From NCBI GenBank assembly GCA_039033215.1, contig JBCCDA010000001.1:62001-126000 (forward strand): a stretch of DNA of 64,000 nucleotides. The letters are read 5' to 3'. Under the pieces are notes generated by a model. The model was given only the letters and a program-made list of their open reading frames with translations, searched no databases and was not told the origin of the DNA. This DNA comes from Thermohalobaculum sp039033215 (GTDB lineage: Bacteria > Pseudomonadota > Alphaproteobacteria > Rhodobacterales > Rhodobacteraceae). This document shows positions 53,857 to 63,753 of this stretch, piece after piece (within the stretch, counting starts at the first letter, position 1; the number at the start of each line of letters is the position of its first letter). Made by a program: the position numbers and the translations under genes.

Positions 53857-55488
53857 ATGCAAGGGCTGATGCAGGACTGGCCGCTGCGGGTGACGCATAT
53901 CCTGGACCATGCCGCGCGCTTCCATGGCGGGAGAAGGGTCGTGGGGCGATCGGCAGAGGGGCCGATTGTCCAGTCCAACTGGAGCGGTATCCACCTCGGC
54001 GCGCGCAAGCTCGCGATGGCGCTGAAGCGTCTGGGGCTCGGGCGCGGTGACATGGTGGGGTGCATGGCTTGGAACACCGTGCGCCATCTCGAGGTCTGGT
54101 ACGGCGTGCCGGGGGCGGGATGTGTCCTGCACTCGCTCAACCCGCGCCTCTCGGCGGAGCAGTTGATCTACATTATCAACCACGCTGAGGATCAGTGGAT
54201 CCTCGTCGACGCCGATCTGGTGGGCGTGCTGGAGCCGCTGGTCGGTCAGCTCACGACCGTCAAGGGCTTCATCGTGTTGACCGAGCGCGCGACGATGCCC
54301 GAGACCTCGCTGCCGGGTGCCCTCTGCTACGGCGACCTCATCGGTGCCGAAGACGGTGCCGACCACTGGGTCCCGGGCGAGGAGACGGATGCCTGCGGCG
54401 TGTGCTTTACCTCGGGCACCACGGGCAACCCGAAGGGTGTCGTCTACTCCCACCGTTCGAACGTCCTGCATGCGATGATTACCAGCCAGGTCGACATGTT
54501 CGGCCTCTCGTCCAATGACGTGCTGATGCCGGTGGTCCCGCTCTTCCACGCCAACGGCTGGTCGACGGGTTTCGCGGGGCCGCTTGCGGGCGCGGGCATG
54601 GTGCTGCCCGGGCGCCAGCTGGATCCGGCCAGCCTGGTCGAGATGTTCGGCTACGGGGTCACCTGCTCCGCCGCCGTGCCCACGGTCTGGCTGCCCTTGC
54701 TGAAGCACCTGCGCGAGACGGGGGTCGGCCTGCCGGATCTGGAACGCGTGGTCATCGGCGGGTCCTCGTGCCCGCGCGCAGTGGTCGAGGCCTTCCAGGA
54801 TGAATACGGCGTCAGGGTGCTCCATGCCTGGGGCATGACTGAAACCTCGCCCATCGGCACGATCTGCACCTTCAAACCGGAGGTCGCTGGGTTGGGCCGC
54901 GAGGCACAGTTGGACGTGCAAGGCACCGTGGGGCATCCGCCCTTCACGGTCGATCTCGCCATCCGTGACGACAACGAGGCCGATCTTCCTTGGGACGCCG
55001 AGGCGCAGGGCCGGCTTATGATTCGGGGACCGGGCGTAGTGCAGCGGTACCTGAAGGATGATGAAGCCGCCGCCGATGCGGATGGCTGGTTCGACACCGG
55101 CGACGCTGCGGTCATCGATCAGCACGGCTATGTGCGGATCACCGACCGCTTCAAGGACGTCATCAAATCGGGCGGAGAGTGGATCAGCTCGATCGATATG
55201 GAGAACCTGGCCGTCGGCCATCCAGGTGTCTTCGAGGCGGCGGCGGTCGGCGTGCCGCATCCCAAGTGGGACGAACGCCCCGTCCTGCTTGTCGTGAAGC
55301 AGCCGGGGCAGGAACCGCCCGCGGACGAGATCATCGATCGCCTCCGCCCCCATTTCGCGAAATGGCAGCTACCCGATGATGTCGTCTTTGTGGACGAGAT
55401 CCCGCACACGGCGACGGGCAAGATCTCGAAGCTCTCGATCCGCAAGCTGCTGGACGAGCAGGGCTACCGGCTGCCGGACCAGCGATGA
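53857..55488 (+). CDS. Fatty-acid or aryl acyl-CoA ligase (AMP-binding enzyme)
   Basis: A 543-residue adenylate-forming ligase. P-loop FTSGTTGNPKGVVYSHRS, then WGMTETSP, GWFDTGDAAVIDQHG and RFKDVIKSGGEWIS, and the C-terminal lysine in TATGKISKLSIRKLL. Such enzymes activate a carboxylic acid with ATP and CoA. The sequence resembles medium/long-chain FadD-like members (also methylmercaptopropionate-CoA ligase DmdB of marine bacteria), but no neighbour decides the acid. GGGAGG precedes the ATG. The stop overlaps the GntR gene by four bases. Confidence 0.9.
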   Translation: MQGLMQDWPLRVTHILDHAARFHGGRRVVGRSAEGPIVQSNWSGIHLGARKLAMALKRLGLGRGDMVGCMAWNTVRHLEVWYGVPGAGCVLHSLNPRLSAEQLIYIINHAEDQWILVDADLVGVLEPLVGQLTTVKGFIVLTERATMPETSLPGALCYGDLIGAEDGADHWVPGEETDACGVCFTSGTTGNPKGVVYSHRSNVLHAMITSQVDMFGLSSNDVLMPVVPLFHANGWSTGFAGPLAGAGMVLPGRQLDPASLVEMFGYGVTCSAAVPTVWLPLLKHLRETGVGLPDLERVVIGGSSCPRAVVEAFQDEYGVRVLHAWGMTETSPIGTICTFKPEVAGLGREAQLDVQGTVGHPPFTVDLAIRDDNEADLPWDAEAQGRLMIRGPGVVQRYLKDDEAAADADGWFDTGDAAVIDQHGYVRITDRFKDVIKSGGEWISSIDMENLAVGHPGVFEAAAVGVPHPKWDERPVLLVVKQPGQEPPADEIIDRLRPHFAKWQLPDDVVFVDEIPHTATGKISKLSIRKLLDEQGYRLPDQR

Positions 55489-56159
55489 CGCGTCCTCCCG
55501 GCGAGACCGGCACCTCGGGCAGCGACGCGGCAGGCGCCAAGGACGTAGATGCCTATTCGTTGATCCTTGATGCGGTCGACCGGGGCGACCTGGCACCTGG
55601 CCAGCGCCTGGTCGAGACCGAGCTGGCGGACCGGCTCGGCGTCTCCCGTACGCCCGTTCGCGAGGCGCTGCAACGGCTCGAGACCCAGGGGGTCGCGGCC
55701 CGCGAAGGGCGCAGCCTGAAGGTCGCGACGCTCGATCATTCGCAGCTGGGCGAGCTCTACGAGGTGCGCGGTGTAGTCGAGGGGCTGGCCGCCAAGCTGG
55801 CCGCACGCCATGCTGCCCCCGAGGAGATCGCGGTCCTGCAGGAGATGGTCGAGGCCGACAGTGCGCTTGTCGGCGAGCCCATGGACCTCAGCCTTGCCAA
55901 TCGCCGGTTCCACCGCCAGCTCCACCGTGCCAGCCACAACCGCTATCTCGCGCAGATGTTACAGAGCATGCGCCGGTCGATGGCCCTGATCTCCTCAACG
56001 ACCCTGGGGTTCGAGGGTCGGGGGACCGAGAGCGTGGCGGAGCATGAAGCCATCGTGGCCGCGATCGCGGCCCGGGACGAAGATGCGGCGCAATCGGCTG
56101 CCGAGCGCCATATCTCCAACGCGTACCGGGCCAGGCTCAAGCTGGAAAGCGGGCGGTAG
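55485..56159 (+). CDS. GntR-family (FadR/FCD) transcriptional regulator
   Basis: A 224-residue regulator: winged helix with RLVETELADRLGVSRTPVRE (about 45-64), then an all-helical FCD ligand-binding domain with the metal histidine patterns (HRQLHRASHN, EHEAI and ERHISNA). It overlaps the acyl-CoA ligase stop by four bases, so it is co-transcribed and probably controls that gene in response to an organic acid or acyl compound. Confidence 0.9.
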   Translation: MTRPPGETGTSGSDAAGAKDVDAYSLILDAVDRGDLAPGQRLVETELADRLGVSRTPVREALQRLETQGVAAREGRSLKVATLDHSQLGELYEVRGVVEGLAAKLAARHAAPEEIAVLQEMVEADSALVGEPMDLSLANRRFHRQLHRASHNRYLAQMLQSMRRSMALISSTTLGFEGRGTESVAEHEAIVAAIAARDEDAAQSAAERHISNAYRARLKLESGR

Positions 56160-56227
56160 GCCGGCAGGCTGAGTCGATCTTTCTCCGATGGGCGAAAGTA
56201 CCGGGATCCCATCCCTTCACGTTTGTC

Positions 56228-57436
56228 TCAGGGACTGTCGGTCCTGATCAGGCGAGGCAGGGTTCCTTCCGGCTCCGCGTCCTTCCTCACGTCCGCTTGC
56301 ACATCTGCTTTCCCGTCCACGTCGGGCACATCATCGAACTCGAACGCCTCCAGCCGCCGCGCCCGCGTGCCGGCCTTGCCGGCGGAGATCTTGATCTCGT
56401 CGATGTCCTTGGACGCCTGCGCGAAGTGGCGGTCGAGGTTCCCGACCCGGTCGGCCATCCGCTCGACATCCTTGTGCAGGAGCGCGAGCTCGCGGCGCAC
56501 CTTGCCCGCCTGTTCACGCATCCGCGCATCCTTCAGGATCGCCCGCATCGTGTTCAGCGTCGCCATCATCGTCGTCGGCGACACCGTGAAGACCCGGTAC
56601 TGAAAACTCTCCTGCACGACATCGGTGAAGTTGGCGTGGAGCTCGGCATAGACGGCTTCGGACGGCAGGAACATCAGCGCGCAATCGGCGGTCTCGCCGT
56701 CGACGATGTAACGCTCGGCAATCGCCTTCACATGGATCAGCAGAATGCGGCGGAACTCCCGCTCGGCCGCCGTCTTCTCGGCCTCAGTTGAGGCGGTGGC
56801 CAGCGCGGCGTAGGGCTCCAACGGGAACTTCGCGTCCACCGCGATGGGCCCCGGTGGATTCGGCAGGTGGATCAGGCTGTCGGCCCGCCTGCCGTTCGAC
56901 AGCGTTGCCTGCAGGGTGTAGGCGTCTGGCGGCAGCGCCTTGCGGATGATGTCGTTGAGCTGGATCTCCCCGAAGGCGCCGCGTGCCTGCTTGTTCGCCA
57001 GGATGTCCTGCAGCCCGATCACGTCGCCGGACAACTTCTCGATATTGGCCTGGGCCTTGTCTATCGCTTCAAGCCGCGCCTGAAGCTCGCCCAGGCTGCG
57101 GGCCGTGCGGGTCGAGGTGCCGTGCAGGGTCTCGCCCATGGCGCGCTGGACCTCTTCGAGGCGGCGCTCGACCTGTTCGGTGACCCGCGTCTGCGACGAG
57201 ACCTGCTGCTCGGTCACGACCCGCAGGGCACCTGCAAGCTGGTGCTGTCCCTGGTCGAGCGCCTGCACTGCTTGCGCAAGGCCGGTCATGTGCTGCGCCA
57301 GGGGGGCCGTGGCGGCGGCCGATCGGCTCGCGGCCCGAACGGCCCAGATCAGTAGCGCCAGCGCCAGCACCCCGGCGATTGCCGCGATGACAAGCGGGTC
57401 GCTGAGGCTGATCTGCGCCGGATCGAAGGGTCCCAT
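56228..57436 (-). CDS. rmuC: DNA recombination protein RmuC
   Basis: A 402-residue protein: one N-terminal membrane helix, a long coiled coil (about 40-140), then the RmuC nuclease-like core with GAFGEIQLNDIIR, the DAKFPLEPY motif and FLPSEAVYAEL. RmuC limits DNA inversions between repeats in E. coli. Its ATG overlaps the mutL stop by one base, giving a small repair operon. Confidence 0.92.
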   Translation of the reverse strand: MGPFDPAQISLSDPLVIAAIAGVLALALLIWAVRAASRSAAATAPLAQHMTGLAQAVQALDQGQHQLAGALRVVTEQQVSSQTRVTEQVERRLEEVQRAMGETLHGTSTRTARSLGELQARLEAIDKAQANIEKLSGDVIGLQDILANKQARGAFGEIQLNDIIRKALPPDAYTLQATLSNGRRADSLIHLPNPPGPIAVDAKFPLEPYAALATASTEAEKTAAEREFRRILLIHVKAIAERYIVDGETADCALMFLPSEAVYAELHANFTDVVQESFQYRVFTVSPTTMMATLNTMRAILKDARMREQAGKVRRELALLHKDVERMADRVGNLDRHFAQASKDIDEIKISAGKAGTRARRLEAFEFDDVPDVDGKADVQADVRKDAEPEGTLPRLIRTDSP

Positions 57437-59271
57437 CAGCGGCGACCGAACAGTTTCTCGATCTCCGCGAGTGAAAGCTTCACCCAGGTCGGTCGTCCGT
57501 GGTTGCAGGTCGCCGCATGCGGCGTCGCCTCGATCTCGCGCAGCAGCGCGTCCATCTCCGGCGCACTCAGCCGCCGTCCCGCACGTACCGAGCCGTGGCA
57601 GGCCATTCGGCTGAGTATGGCGTCGACGCGGCCGCGCAACCCTTCGGCGCCGCCTGCCTCCAGGATCTCGTCGGCGATATCACGCAGCAGGGCAACCGGG
57701 TCCGTCTGACCCAGGATCGCAGGCACGCCGCGCACCGCGACGGCGCCTGGGCCGAACGGTTCGATCTCGAGCCCCAGGCGGGCAAGCTCGTCCGCATGTT
57801 CCAGCAGGCGGCCAGCGTCGGTGCCGAGATCCACGACCTCCGGAATCAGAAGCTGCTGGCAGGCGACGCCGGCATCCGCCTGTGCCTTCAGGCGCTCATA
57901 GACCAGGCGTTCGTGCGCCGCGTGCTGATCGACGAGCACGATACCGTCCTCGGTTTGTGCAATCACGTAGGTCTCGTGCAGCTGCGCGCGCGCCGCCCCC
58001 AGGGGTAGTGCCACCGTATCGGGCGCAGGCGGTGGCTCGGCACGCGCAGCGACCCAGCCGGGCGATGCCTCGGCGAACCCTGCAGGCGTGTCGAGCGGCG
58101 CCTGGGCCGCCAGCGCCGCCACAACAGCTTGCCCCGAGGGACGGGGGGCTGAGGCACGATAGGGCGGCGCTGACGTCTGGCCCCGGAACGCGCCAAGGGC
58201 CGCGTTCGAGATGGTTGTGGTGGAGCGGTGCCCCGCCTCGGCCAGCGCGTGGCGGATGGCCGAGATGATGAGGCCCCGGACGGTCCCTGCCTCGCGAAAG
58301 CGGACTTCGGCCTTGGCGGGATGGACGTTGACGTCCACCCGTTCCGGTGGGCAGGCGAGCGAGAGCGAGACCACGGGGAAGCGGTCGCGTGCGAGCACGT
58401 CGCCGTAGGCCGCGCGGACGGCGCCGATAAGCACGCGGTCGCGGACCGGGCGGCCGTTGACAAAGAGATACATGGCCGCACCCGACCCGCGCGAGAATGT
58501 GGGCAGGCTGATATGGCCGCTCAGCCGCAGGCCGTCGCGCTCCGCGTCGATCGCGACGGCGTTCTGCGCGAAGTCCCGGCCGATGACCTGGCCCGCCCGG
58601 GCGAGCCGCGCGTCGAAGAGGTCCCCCTGGCACCGGTCTGCTCGGAACAGGGTGCGCGCGCTGTCGCCCTGTTCCTCGAGGGTGAAGCCCACCGCCGGTT
58701 CGGCCATGGCGAGGCGGCGCAGCACCTCGCCGATTGCCTGGGTCTCGGCCCGGTCCGTGCGCAGGAACTTCAACCGCGCGGGCGTGGCGTAGAAGAGATC
58801 TCGCACAACGACGACCGTGCCGGGCGAGAGCGCTGCGGGCCGGCGCGCGCTGGTCTCGCCCCCTGCAACGGAGATTTCAAACCCCTCCGATCCCGCAGTC
58901 CGTGAAGCTAAACGCAGGCGTGACACCGACGCAATGGATGGCAGCGCCTCGCCCCTAAAACCGAACGAGCGAATGTCGACGAGATCCTCGTCCGGCAGCT
59001 TCGAGGTCGCGTGACGCTCGAGCGCCAGGGCCAGCTGCTCTTCCGGGATGCCGCGGCCGTCATCGGTCACGCGGATCAGCGTCTTGCCGCCCTGAGCGAT
59101 GCAGATACCGATCTGGCTGGCGCCGGCATCCAGAGCATTCTCGACGAGTTCCTTGACGGCGGACGCTGGTCTTTCGATGACTTCGCCTGCCGCGATACGG
59201 TTTGACGCAGCCTCTGACAAGCGGCGAATGCCGGTCAGTGGTCCCCCGATGTTGCGGTCTATGGCGTTCAT
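57436..59271 (-). CDS. mutL: DNA mismatch repair protein MutL
   Basis: A 611-residue MutL. The GHKL ATPase motifs are complete: ELVENALDAGA, DDGRGI, TSKL, and FGFRGEALPSIASVS, with the transducer domain to about 330, a Pro/Ala-rich linker, and the dimerisation domain (ALIHRRVDQHAAHE-like region reads VDQHAAHERL) with ACHGSVRAG and CNHGRPTW near the end. Start taken at ATG 59271. It couples MutS mismatch recognition to strand removal. Confidence 0.96.
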   Translation of the reverse strand: MNAIDRNIGGPLTGIRRLSEAASNRIAAGEVIERPASAVKELVENALDAGASQIGICIAQGGKTLIRVTDDGRGIPEEQLALALERHATSKLPDEDLVDIRSFGFRGEALPSIASVSRLRLASRTAGSEGFEISVAGGETSARRPAALSPGTVVVVRDLFYATPARLKFLRTDRAETQAIGEVLRRLAMAEPAVGFTLEEQGDSARTLFRADRCQGDLFDARLARAGQVIGRDFAQNAVAIDAERDGLRLSGHISLPTFSRGSGAAMYLFVNGRPVRDRVLIGAVRAAYGDVLARDRFPVVSLSLACPPERVDVNVHPAKAEVRFREAGTVRGLIISAIRHALAEAGHRSTTTISNAALGAFRGQTSAPPYRASAPRPSGQAVVAALAAQAPLDTPAGFAEASPGWVAARAEPPPAPDTVALPLGAARAQLHETYVIAQTEDGIVLVDQHAAHERLVYERLKAQADAGVACQQLLIPEVVDLGTDAGRLLEHADELARLGLEIEPFGPGAVAVRGVPAILGQTDPVALLRDIADEILEAGGAEGLRGRVDAILSRMACHGSVRAGRRLSAPEMDALLREIEATPHAATCNHGRPTWVKLSLAEIEKLFGRR

Positions 59272-59387
59272 GACACAAGACTTAGCATGCGCCAGAAGAT
59301 TCTCCAAGCGCCCAAGCCCAAGAGGTTGGCGTCGCGCGCAGGTGCCTGTTCAGCTGGTCAAGGAAGTCAACGGTACGACCGAAGCCG

Positions 59388-61994
59388 TCAGAAACGTTCC
59401 ATCAGCCGGTCGAGATAGTCGAGCTCCAGCTCGGGACGGTCCGGCTCGGACGCACGGCGGCGTAGCTCCTGCATCAGTTCGCGTGCGCGATCGATCAGCT
59501 GTTGGTCGGGGACCTTTGTGGCGGCCCCGTCGAGCGCCCCGAAGCTGGCGCTTGGTCTGTCGAACGGATCGTTGCGCGTGGCGTCCATGCCCTCGCCCTC
59601 TCCGCGACGCTCGCCCTGGGCCTGCGTCTCGCCCTGGCCCTGCTGTACTTCCTCGGCCAGCGCCTGCGCGCCTTCGTTCAGCTGGTCGAGCGCTTCCATC
59701 TGGTCGCGCACGGCCTCGCCGCTCTGGCCATCCTGAAGATCGTCGCGCGCCTCGCCCATCGACCGGACGGCCTCTTCCAATGCCCGCGCCGCCTCTTCCG
59801 AGCCGAGCCCGCGGGAAAGCTCCTCAAGCTCCTGGCGCAACGCCTCCTGCTCCTGGGCAAGACCGCCGGGCCCGGGCATGCCGCCCTCCATGTCCTGGTC
59901 GCCCATGCCTTCACCGGGTTGTTGGCCCTGCTGACCGTGCTGATTGCCCCGTCCCTGACCTTCACCAAAGCCGGGTTCCTGCTGGCCCTGTTGGCCCTGT
60001 TGCTGACCCTGCTGCTGGCCTTGCTGTTCGCGGCGGCGTTGGCGCAGTTCGTCGAACGTGCGGTCCGAGAGGTCGCGCTGGCGCTGGATCATCTCCTGCA
60101 GATCCTGAAGCGCCTGCTGACCCTGGTTCTGCTGGCCTTGCTGACCCCGCTGGGCCTGCAGGTTCTCCAGCAGCCGGTTCAGCTCAGACAGCATCTGCCG
60201 GGCCTCGTCGCGCGCACCGCTTTCGGCCTGGCGCTGCATGCGGTCCAGCATCTCCTGGAGGTCCTGCTGGCTGAGCATCTGGTTCGGGTCCATCTGACCC
60301 TGCTGCTGCTGGCCGTTGGGCGCCTGCTGGGCAAGCTGCTGGAGGTATTCGTCCAGTGCTGCGCGCAGCTCGTCCATCGCGCGCCGGATATCTTCCTCGG
60401 TGCCGTTCTCCAGCGCTTCGCGCAATGCTTCCTGGGCTTGGCGAAGTCGTTCCAAAGCCGAAGACAGATCACCGTCCTCAAGCCCCAGCGCGGCCAGCCA
60501 CAGCAGCTCCACGACTTCGGGGGCCGTCTCGGGCACGGTCTCGGTGCCCACCCCGGCGGCCAGACGCCGAATCGCGGTGCGGATCGTCAGATAGGCGCCG
60601 GGGTTCGGCTCGGTGAAGAGCTCGTGCGGGCGCCGCATCACGGCCTGGAGCACATCCAGTACCCGGTCAGCCTCGCCATAATCCAGCGCCAGCTCGCGGC
60701 GTTGCTCGACAAGCGCCCGGGCGAGGGGGTTCGCGAAGTACCGGCCAGGCAGCGTGATCTTCAGCTGTTCCGTCTGACCCAGCTGCTCGGCGCCATCTTC
60801 GACAAAGAGCTGGATGACCACCTCGCCGCCGGCCCACGGGTGGGCGGTGTAATCGCGGATCGCGGCATCGGCTATCTGGCGCATGTCACCCGAGATCGGC
60901 AGCGGCAGACCGAAACTGATCACCGGCAGCGGCAGGCCCTTGGCGGCCTCAGGGTCGTGACCTTCGGGCGCAATCTCGGCCCAGGCGGCGGCAACGCCGT
61001 AATCGTCCGTCGCCTCGAACGCGATCTCCAGCGAGCGCGTCGCCGTGGAGGTGGGCCGCCCATCGAACGCGATCTCGGGCGCCGTGTCGGGCGTCATCGC
61101 GATATTGAAGCGCGCGAGTTCCGCGTCGCCGAGGTTGACGATGATCTCCCCGTCGCCGCCCACCACGCCGCGTGCTTCGGCGAGGCCGCCGCCGAGGCTG
61201 GTGAAACCTTCCATGCCGGCAAGCGCGCCCCCGTCAAGCGTGGGCAGCTCCAGACTGTCGGTGACCCGGATCGTGATCTCGGATCCTTCTGGCAGCGTCA
61301 CGGGGGCGGCGCCCTCGGCGAGCGTCGTCAGGTAGACGGTATCGAGCCCGGTATAGGCCGGCGGGCTGGCCCAAGCTTCGGCCGCGGGAACGCGCGCGAA
61401 GCTCTGGACCGGATCGCCCGCGGCGACCGCGGCCGGATCGGCGACGGCAGCCAGACGGCCCGGAATGTCGCCTCCGGTTCCGATGAGGGCCGCGACCAGC
61501 AATGCCGGGGCCACGAGGCGCAGTGCCCAGGTGTCCCTGGTCGAGAGACGCAGATCAGCCGGTTTCGCGACAAGGTTGGGAAGGGCGGCGCGCGCCCGGT
61601 CCCGATAGGCCTGCCATATCGTCTCGGAAGGACCGTTCCCCTTGCCGACGGCCAGATGATCGGCCAGCGTCGCCAGCGGGCGCCGCGGGTCCGTCGCATC
61701 CAGACGCTCGGCAACTGCCTGCTGGGTCGGTCGCGAGAGGCGCATGCCGCCGACGATCAGGGCGCCGCAGACCGCAAGGCCGGAGACCGCCAGCAAGATC
61801 CAGTGAACAACCGGCCCGAGCGCCGAGTAGAACCCCAGCAGCGCCGCGGTGAGACCCAGACAAACCACCACGACCAAAGGCCAGAAGGCCTGGACGATTG
61901 CTTCAGCCCACATGGCCTTGCGGGTCCGCTTCATCTGCTTGCGGATGGCGCGTATATCGTCGCCGCGCAGCCCGCTGCGGAAATGGTTATCCAT
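59388..61994 (-). CDS. TIGR02302 / DUF4175 family membrane protein
   Basis: An 868-residue protein with two or three membrane helices near the start (about 30-75 and again near 165), a long beta-rich middle, and a striking Gln/Gly/Glu-rich C-terminal third (repeats such as QQGQQNQGQQ), ending in a charged helical tail. This is the architecture of the alphaproteobacterial DUF4175 family. Function unknown. The frame opposite is long and open only because of codon bias. Confidence 0.88.
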   Translation of the reverse strand: MDNHFRSGLRGDDIRAIRKQMKRTRKAMWAEAIVQAFWPLVVVVCLGLTAALLGFYSALGPVVHWILLAVSGLAVCGALIVGGMRLSRPTQQAVAERLDATDPRRPLATLADHLAVGKGNGPSETIWQAYRDRARAALPNLVAKPADLRLSTRDTWALRLVAPALLVAALIGTGGDIPGRLAAVADPAAVAAGDPVQSFARVPAAEAWASPPAYTGLDTVYLTTLAEGAAPVTLPEGSEITIRVTDSLELPTLDGGALAGMEGFTSLGGGLAEARGVVGGDGEIIVNLGDAELARFNIAMTPDTAPEIAFDGRPTSTATRSLEIAFEATDDYGVAAAWAEIAPEGHDPEAAKGLPLPVISFGLPLPISGDMRQIADAAIRDYTAHPWAGGEVVIQLFVEDGAEQLGQTEQLKITLPGRYFANPLARALVEQRRELALDYGEADRVLDVLQAVMRRPHELFTEPNPGAYLTIRTAIRRLAAGVGTETVPETAPEVVELLWLAALGLEDGDLSSALERLRQAQEALREALENGTEEDIRRAMDELRAALDEYLQQLAQQAPNGQQQQGQMDPNQMLSQQDLQEMLDRMQRQAESGARDEARQMLSELNRLLENLQAQRGQQGQQNQGQQALQDLQEMIQRQRDLSDRTFDELRQRRREQQGQQQGQQQGQQGQQEPGFGEGQGRGNQHGQQGQQPGEGMGDQDMEGGMPGPGGLAQEQEALRQELEELSRGLGSEEAARALEEAVRSMGEARDDLQDGQSGEAVRDQMEALDQLNEGAQALAEEVQQGQGETQAQGERRGEGEGMDATRNDPFDRPSASFGALDGAATKVPDQQLIDRARELMQELRRRASEPDRPELELDYLDRLMERF

Positions 61995-62039
61995 GAACGT
62001 CTCCGGGCCCGGGGGCCGTTGCCAAGTTACGTCACTGTG

Positions 62040-63317
62040 TCAACCAGACGGCGTCAACCAGTGCGGGAGCCTATCACGGCTCAGCATCTCTTCATATGTG
62101 GGACGCGGCCGAACAACAGCAAGTTGATCGCCATCGACCAGCACTTCGGGCGTCAAAGGGCGACTGTTGTATTCTGACGCCATCACGGCGCCGTACGCTC
62201 CCGCAGAGCGGAAAACGACAAGCTCGCCCTGGGCCATGGTTGGCAGGTCACGGGCCTTCGCGAAGGTGTCACCTGATTCGCAGACCGGCCCCACGACATC
62301 CATGGGGCTGATGAAGGCACCGGGCGCAGGCTCGGCCACCGGCACGATATCGTGCCACGCCTCGTACATCGCCGGGCGGATGAGGTCATTCATTGCTGCA
62401 TCTAGGATCAGGAAGTCGCGTCCCTCGCCCCGCTTGACGTAGAGTACTGAGGCCAGCAGCACGCCCGCGTTGCCGGCGATCAGGCGGCCGGGCTCGATCT
62501 CGATCTCGCAGCCGAGATGCCCGACGGTGCGGCGGATCACCTCGCCGTAGTCGAACGGCAGGGGCGGTGCATCGTTCGAATGGCGGTAGGGGATGCCTAG
62601 GCCGCCGCCGAGATCAAGACGGCTGATCGTGTGGCCGTCGGCGCGCAACGCTTCGGTCAGCTCGGCCACCTTCCGGAACGCCGTCTCGTAGGGGGCGAGT
62701 TCCGTGAGCTGGCTGCCGATATGGACGTCGATGCCCACGATCTCGATGCCGGGCAGGCTGGCCGCCCGCGCATAGACCTCGCGGGCCCGCGCGATGGGGA
62801 TGCCGAACTTGTTCTCGGAATTGCCGGTCGTGATCTTGGCATGTGTCTTGGCGTCGACGTCCGGGTTCACGCGCACCGTGATGCGGGCCGTCTTGCCCAT
62901 GCTGTCGGCCAGTTGCGACAGCAGCTCCAGTTCCGGCTCGCTCTCGACATTGAATTGCCGGATGTCGTGCTCGAGGCCGAGGCGGATCTCATCGGCGGTC
63001 TTGCCGACGCCGGAGAAGACGATCCGCCCGCCGGGGACGCCAGCTGCCAGGGCCCGGCGCATCTCGCCTTCCGAAACCACATCCATACCCGCACCCAGGC
63101 GTGCCAGCGTCGCAATCACGGCCAGGTTGGAGTTGGCCTTCATTGCATAGGAGATGAAGTGGTCCATGCCGGAGAGCGCTTCCTGGAACACCCGGTAGTG
63201 CCGGGTCAGCGTTGCCGTCGAGTAGACATAGGCCGGCGTGCCGACTTCTTCGGCGATGCGGGTCAGCGGCACGTCTTCGACGTGCATGACGCCGTCGCGG
63301 TAGTTGAAGTGATCCAT
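62040..63317 (-). CDS. lysA: Diaminopimelate decarboxylase
   Basis: A 425-residue PLP enzyme. PLP lysine in YAMKANSNLAV, GGGLGIPY phosphate loop, EPGRLIAGNAG and the substrate Cys in VGPVCESGDTFA. It makes lysine from meso-diaminopimelate. ATG 63317 is chosen at MDHFNYRDG; GAGAGG lies just before. Upstream genes DUF2834, lptM and argH run in the same direction with tiny gaps, a common alphaproteobacterial order. Confidence 0.96.
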   Translation of the reverse strand: MDHFNYRDGVMHVEDVPLTRIAEEVGTPAYVYSTATLTRHYRVFQEALSGMDHFISYAMKANSNLAVIATLARLGAGMDVVSEGEMRRALAAGVPGGRIVFSGVGKTADEIRLGLEHDIRQFNVESEPELELLSQLADSMGKTARITVRVNPDVDAKTHAKITTGNSENKFGIPIARAREVYARAASLPGIEIVGIDVHIGSQLTELAPYETAFRKVAELTEALRADGHTISRLDLGGGLGIPYRHSNDAPPLPFDYGEVIRRTVGHLGCEIEIEPGRLIAGNAGVLLASVLYVKRGEGRDFLILDAAMNDLIRPAMYEAWHDIVPVAEPAPGAFISPMDVVGPVCESGDTFAKARDLPTMAQGELVVFRSAGAYGAVMASEYNSRPLTPEVLVDGDQLAVVRPRPTYEEMLSRDRLPHWLTPSG

Positions 63318-63325
63318 CTCGCCTC

Positions 63326-63643
63326 TCAGCGCAGCGGGCGCAGCCGCAAAAACAAATAGAAGGGCAGGCCGACGCCTACCCCGAAGATAAGCGTCACGGG
63401 GACGGCGACCAGGGACCACCAGTCGCGCCGGGTGAACGTCTCGCCAATCATGAACAGGAGGGCCGCGACCGATGCGATCAAGACGGCGCCGGTCACACTT
63501 CGTGCGGGCTCGTTGACCGTGAGCTCCTGCCAGAGCAGCGCCAGATCCAACCCGTGCTCCTGCGTCCACAGGACGAACCGGCGCACCGGGAAGGCCAAGG
63601 CGAGCAGCGTCAACGCCAGGTATGCCAGGCGCGTGGGATCCAT
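63326..63643 (-). CDS. DUF2834 small membrane protein
   Basis: A 105-residue protein with three hydrophobic helices (YLALTLLALAFPV, VLIASVAALLFMIG, LVAVPVTLIFGVGVGLPFYL). It matches the DUF2834 pattern (EHGLDLALLWQEL). Role unknown. Its ATG overlaps the lptM stop by one base and it ends eight bases before lysA. Confidence 0.85.
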   Translation of the reverse strand: MDPTRLAYLALTLLALAFPVRRFVLWTQEHGLDLALLWQELTVNEPARSVTGAVLIASVAALLFMIGETFTRRDWWSLVAVPVTLIFGVGVGLPFYLFLRLRPLR

Positions 63644-63753
63644 CAGCCCTGCCGGTCTTCCTCGGTGGCTGGCGGTTCAGGGTCGCCCTTCTTGCCACAA
63701 CCCGACAGCCCAAGGGCGAGCGCCAGCATGGCGACGATCGCAGCCCGGATCAT
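63643..63753 (-). CDS. lptM: Small lipoprotein LptM (YifL)-like
   Basis: A 36-residue lipoprotein. Signal MIRAAIVAMLALALGLSGC with lipobox LSGC, then the typical GKKGDPEPP start of the mature peptide. In E. coli the relative LptM (YifL) lies just upstream of dapF-lysA and helps fold the LPS translocon LptD. Position between argH and lysA supports the call. Its ATG overlaps the argH stop by four bases. Confidence 0.85.
   Translation of the reverse strand: MIRAAIVAMLALALGLSGCGKKGDPEPPATEEDRQG

Noticed and set aside
59502..62177. Very long open frame on the plus strand opposite the DUF4175 gene
   Set aside because: Low-complexity Leu-rich translation produced by the antisense of Gln/Glu-rich codons; the minus-strand protein has family structure and the right gene spacing.
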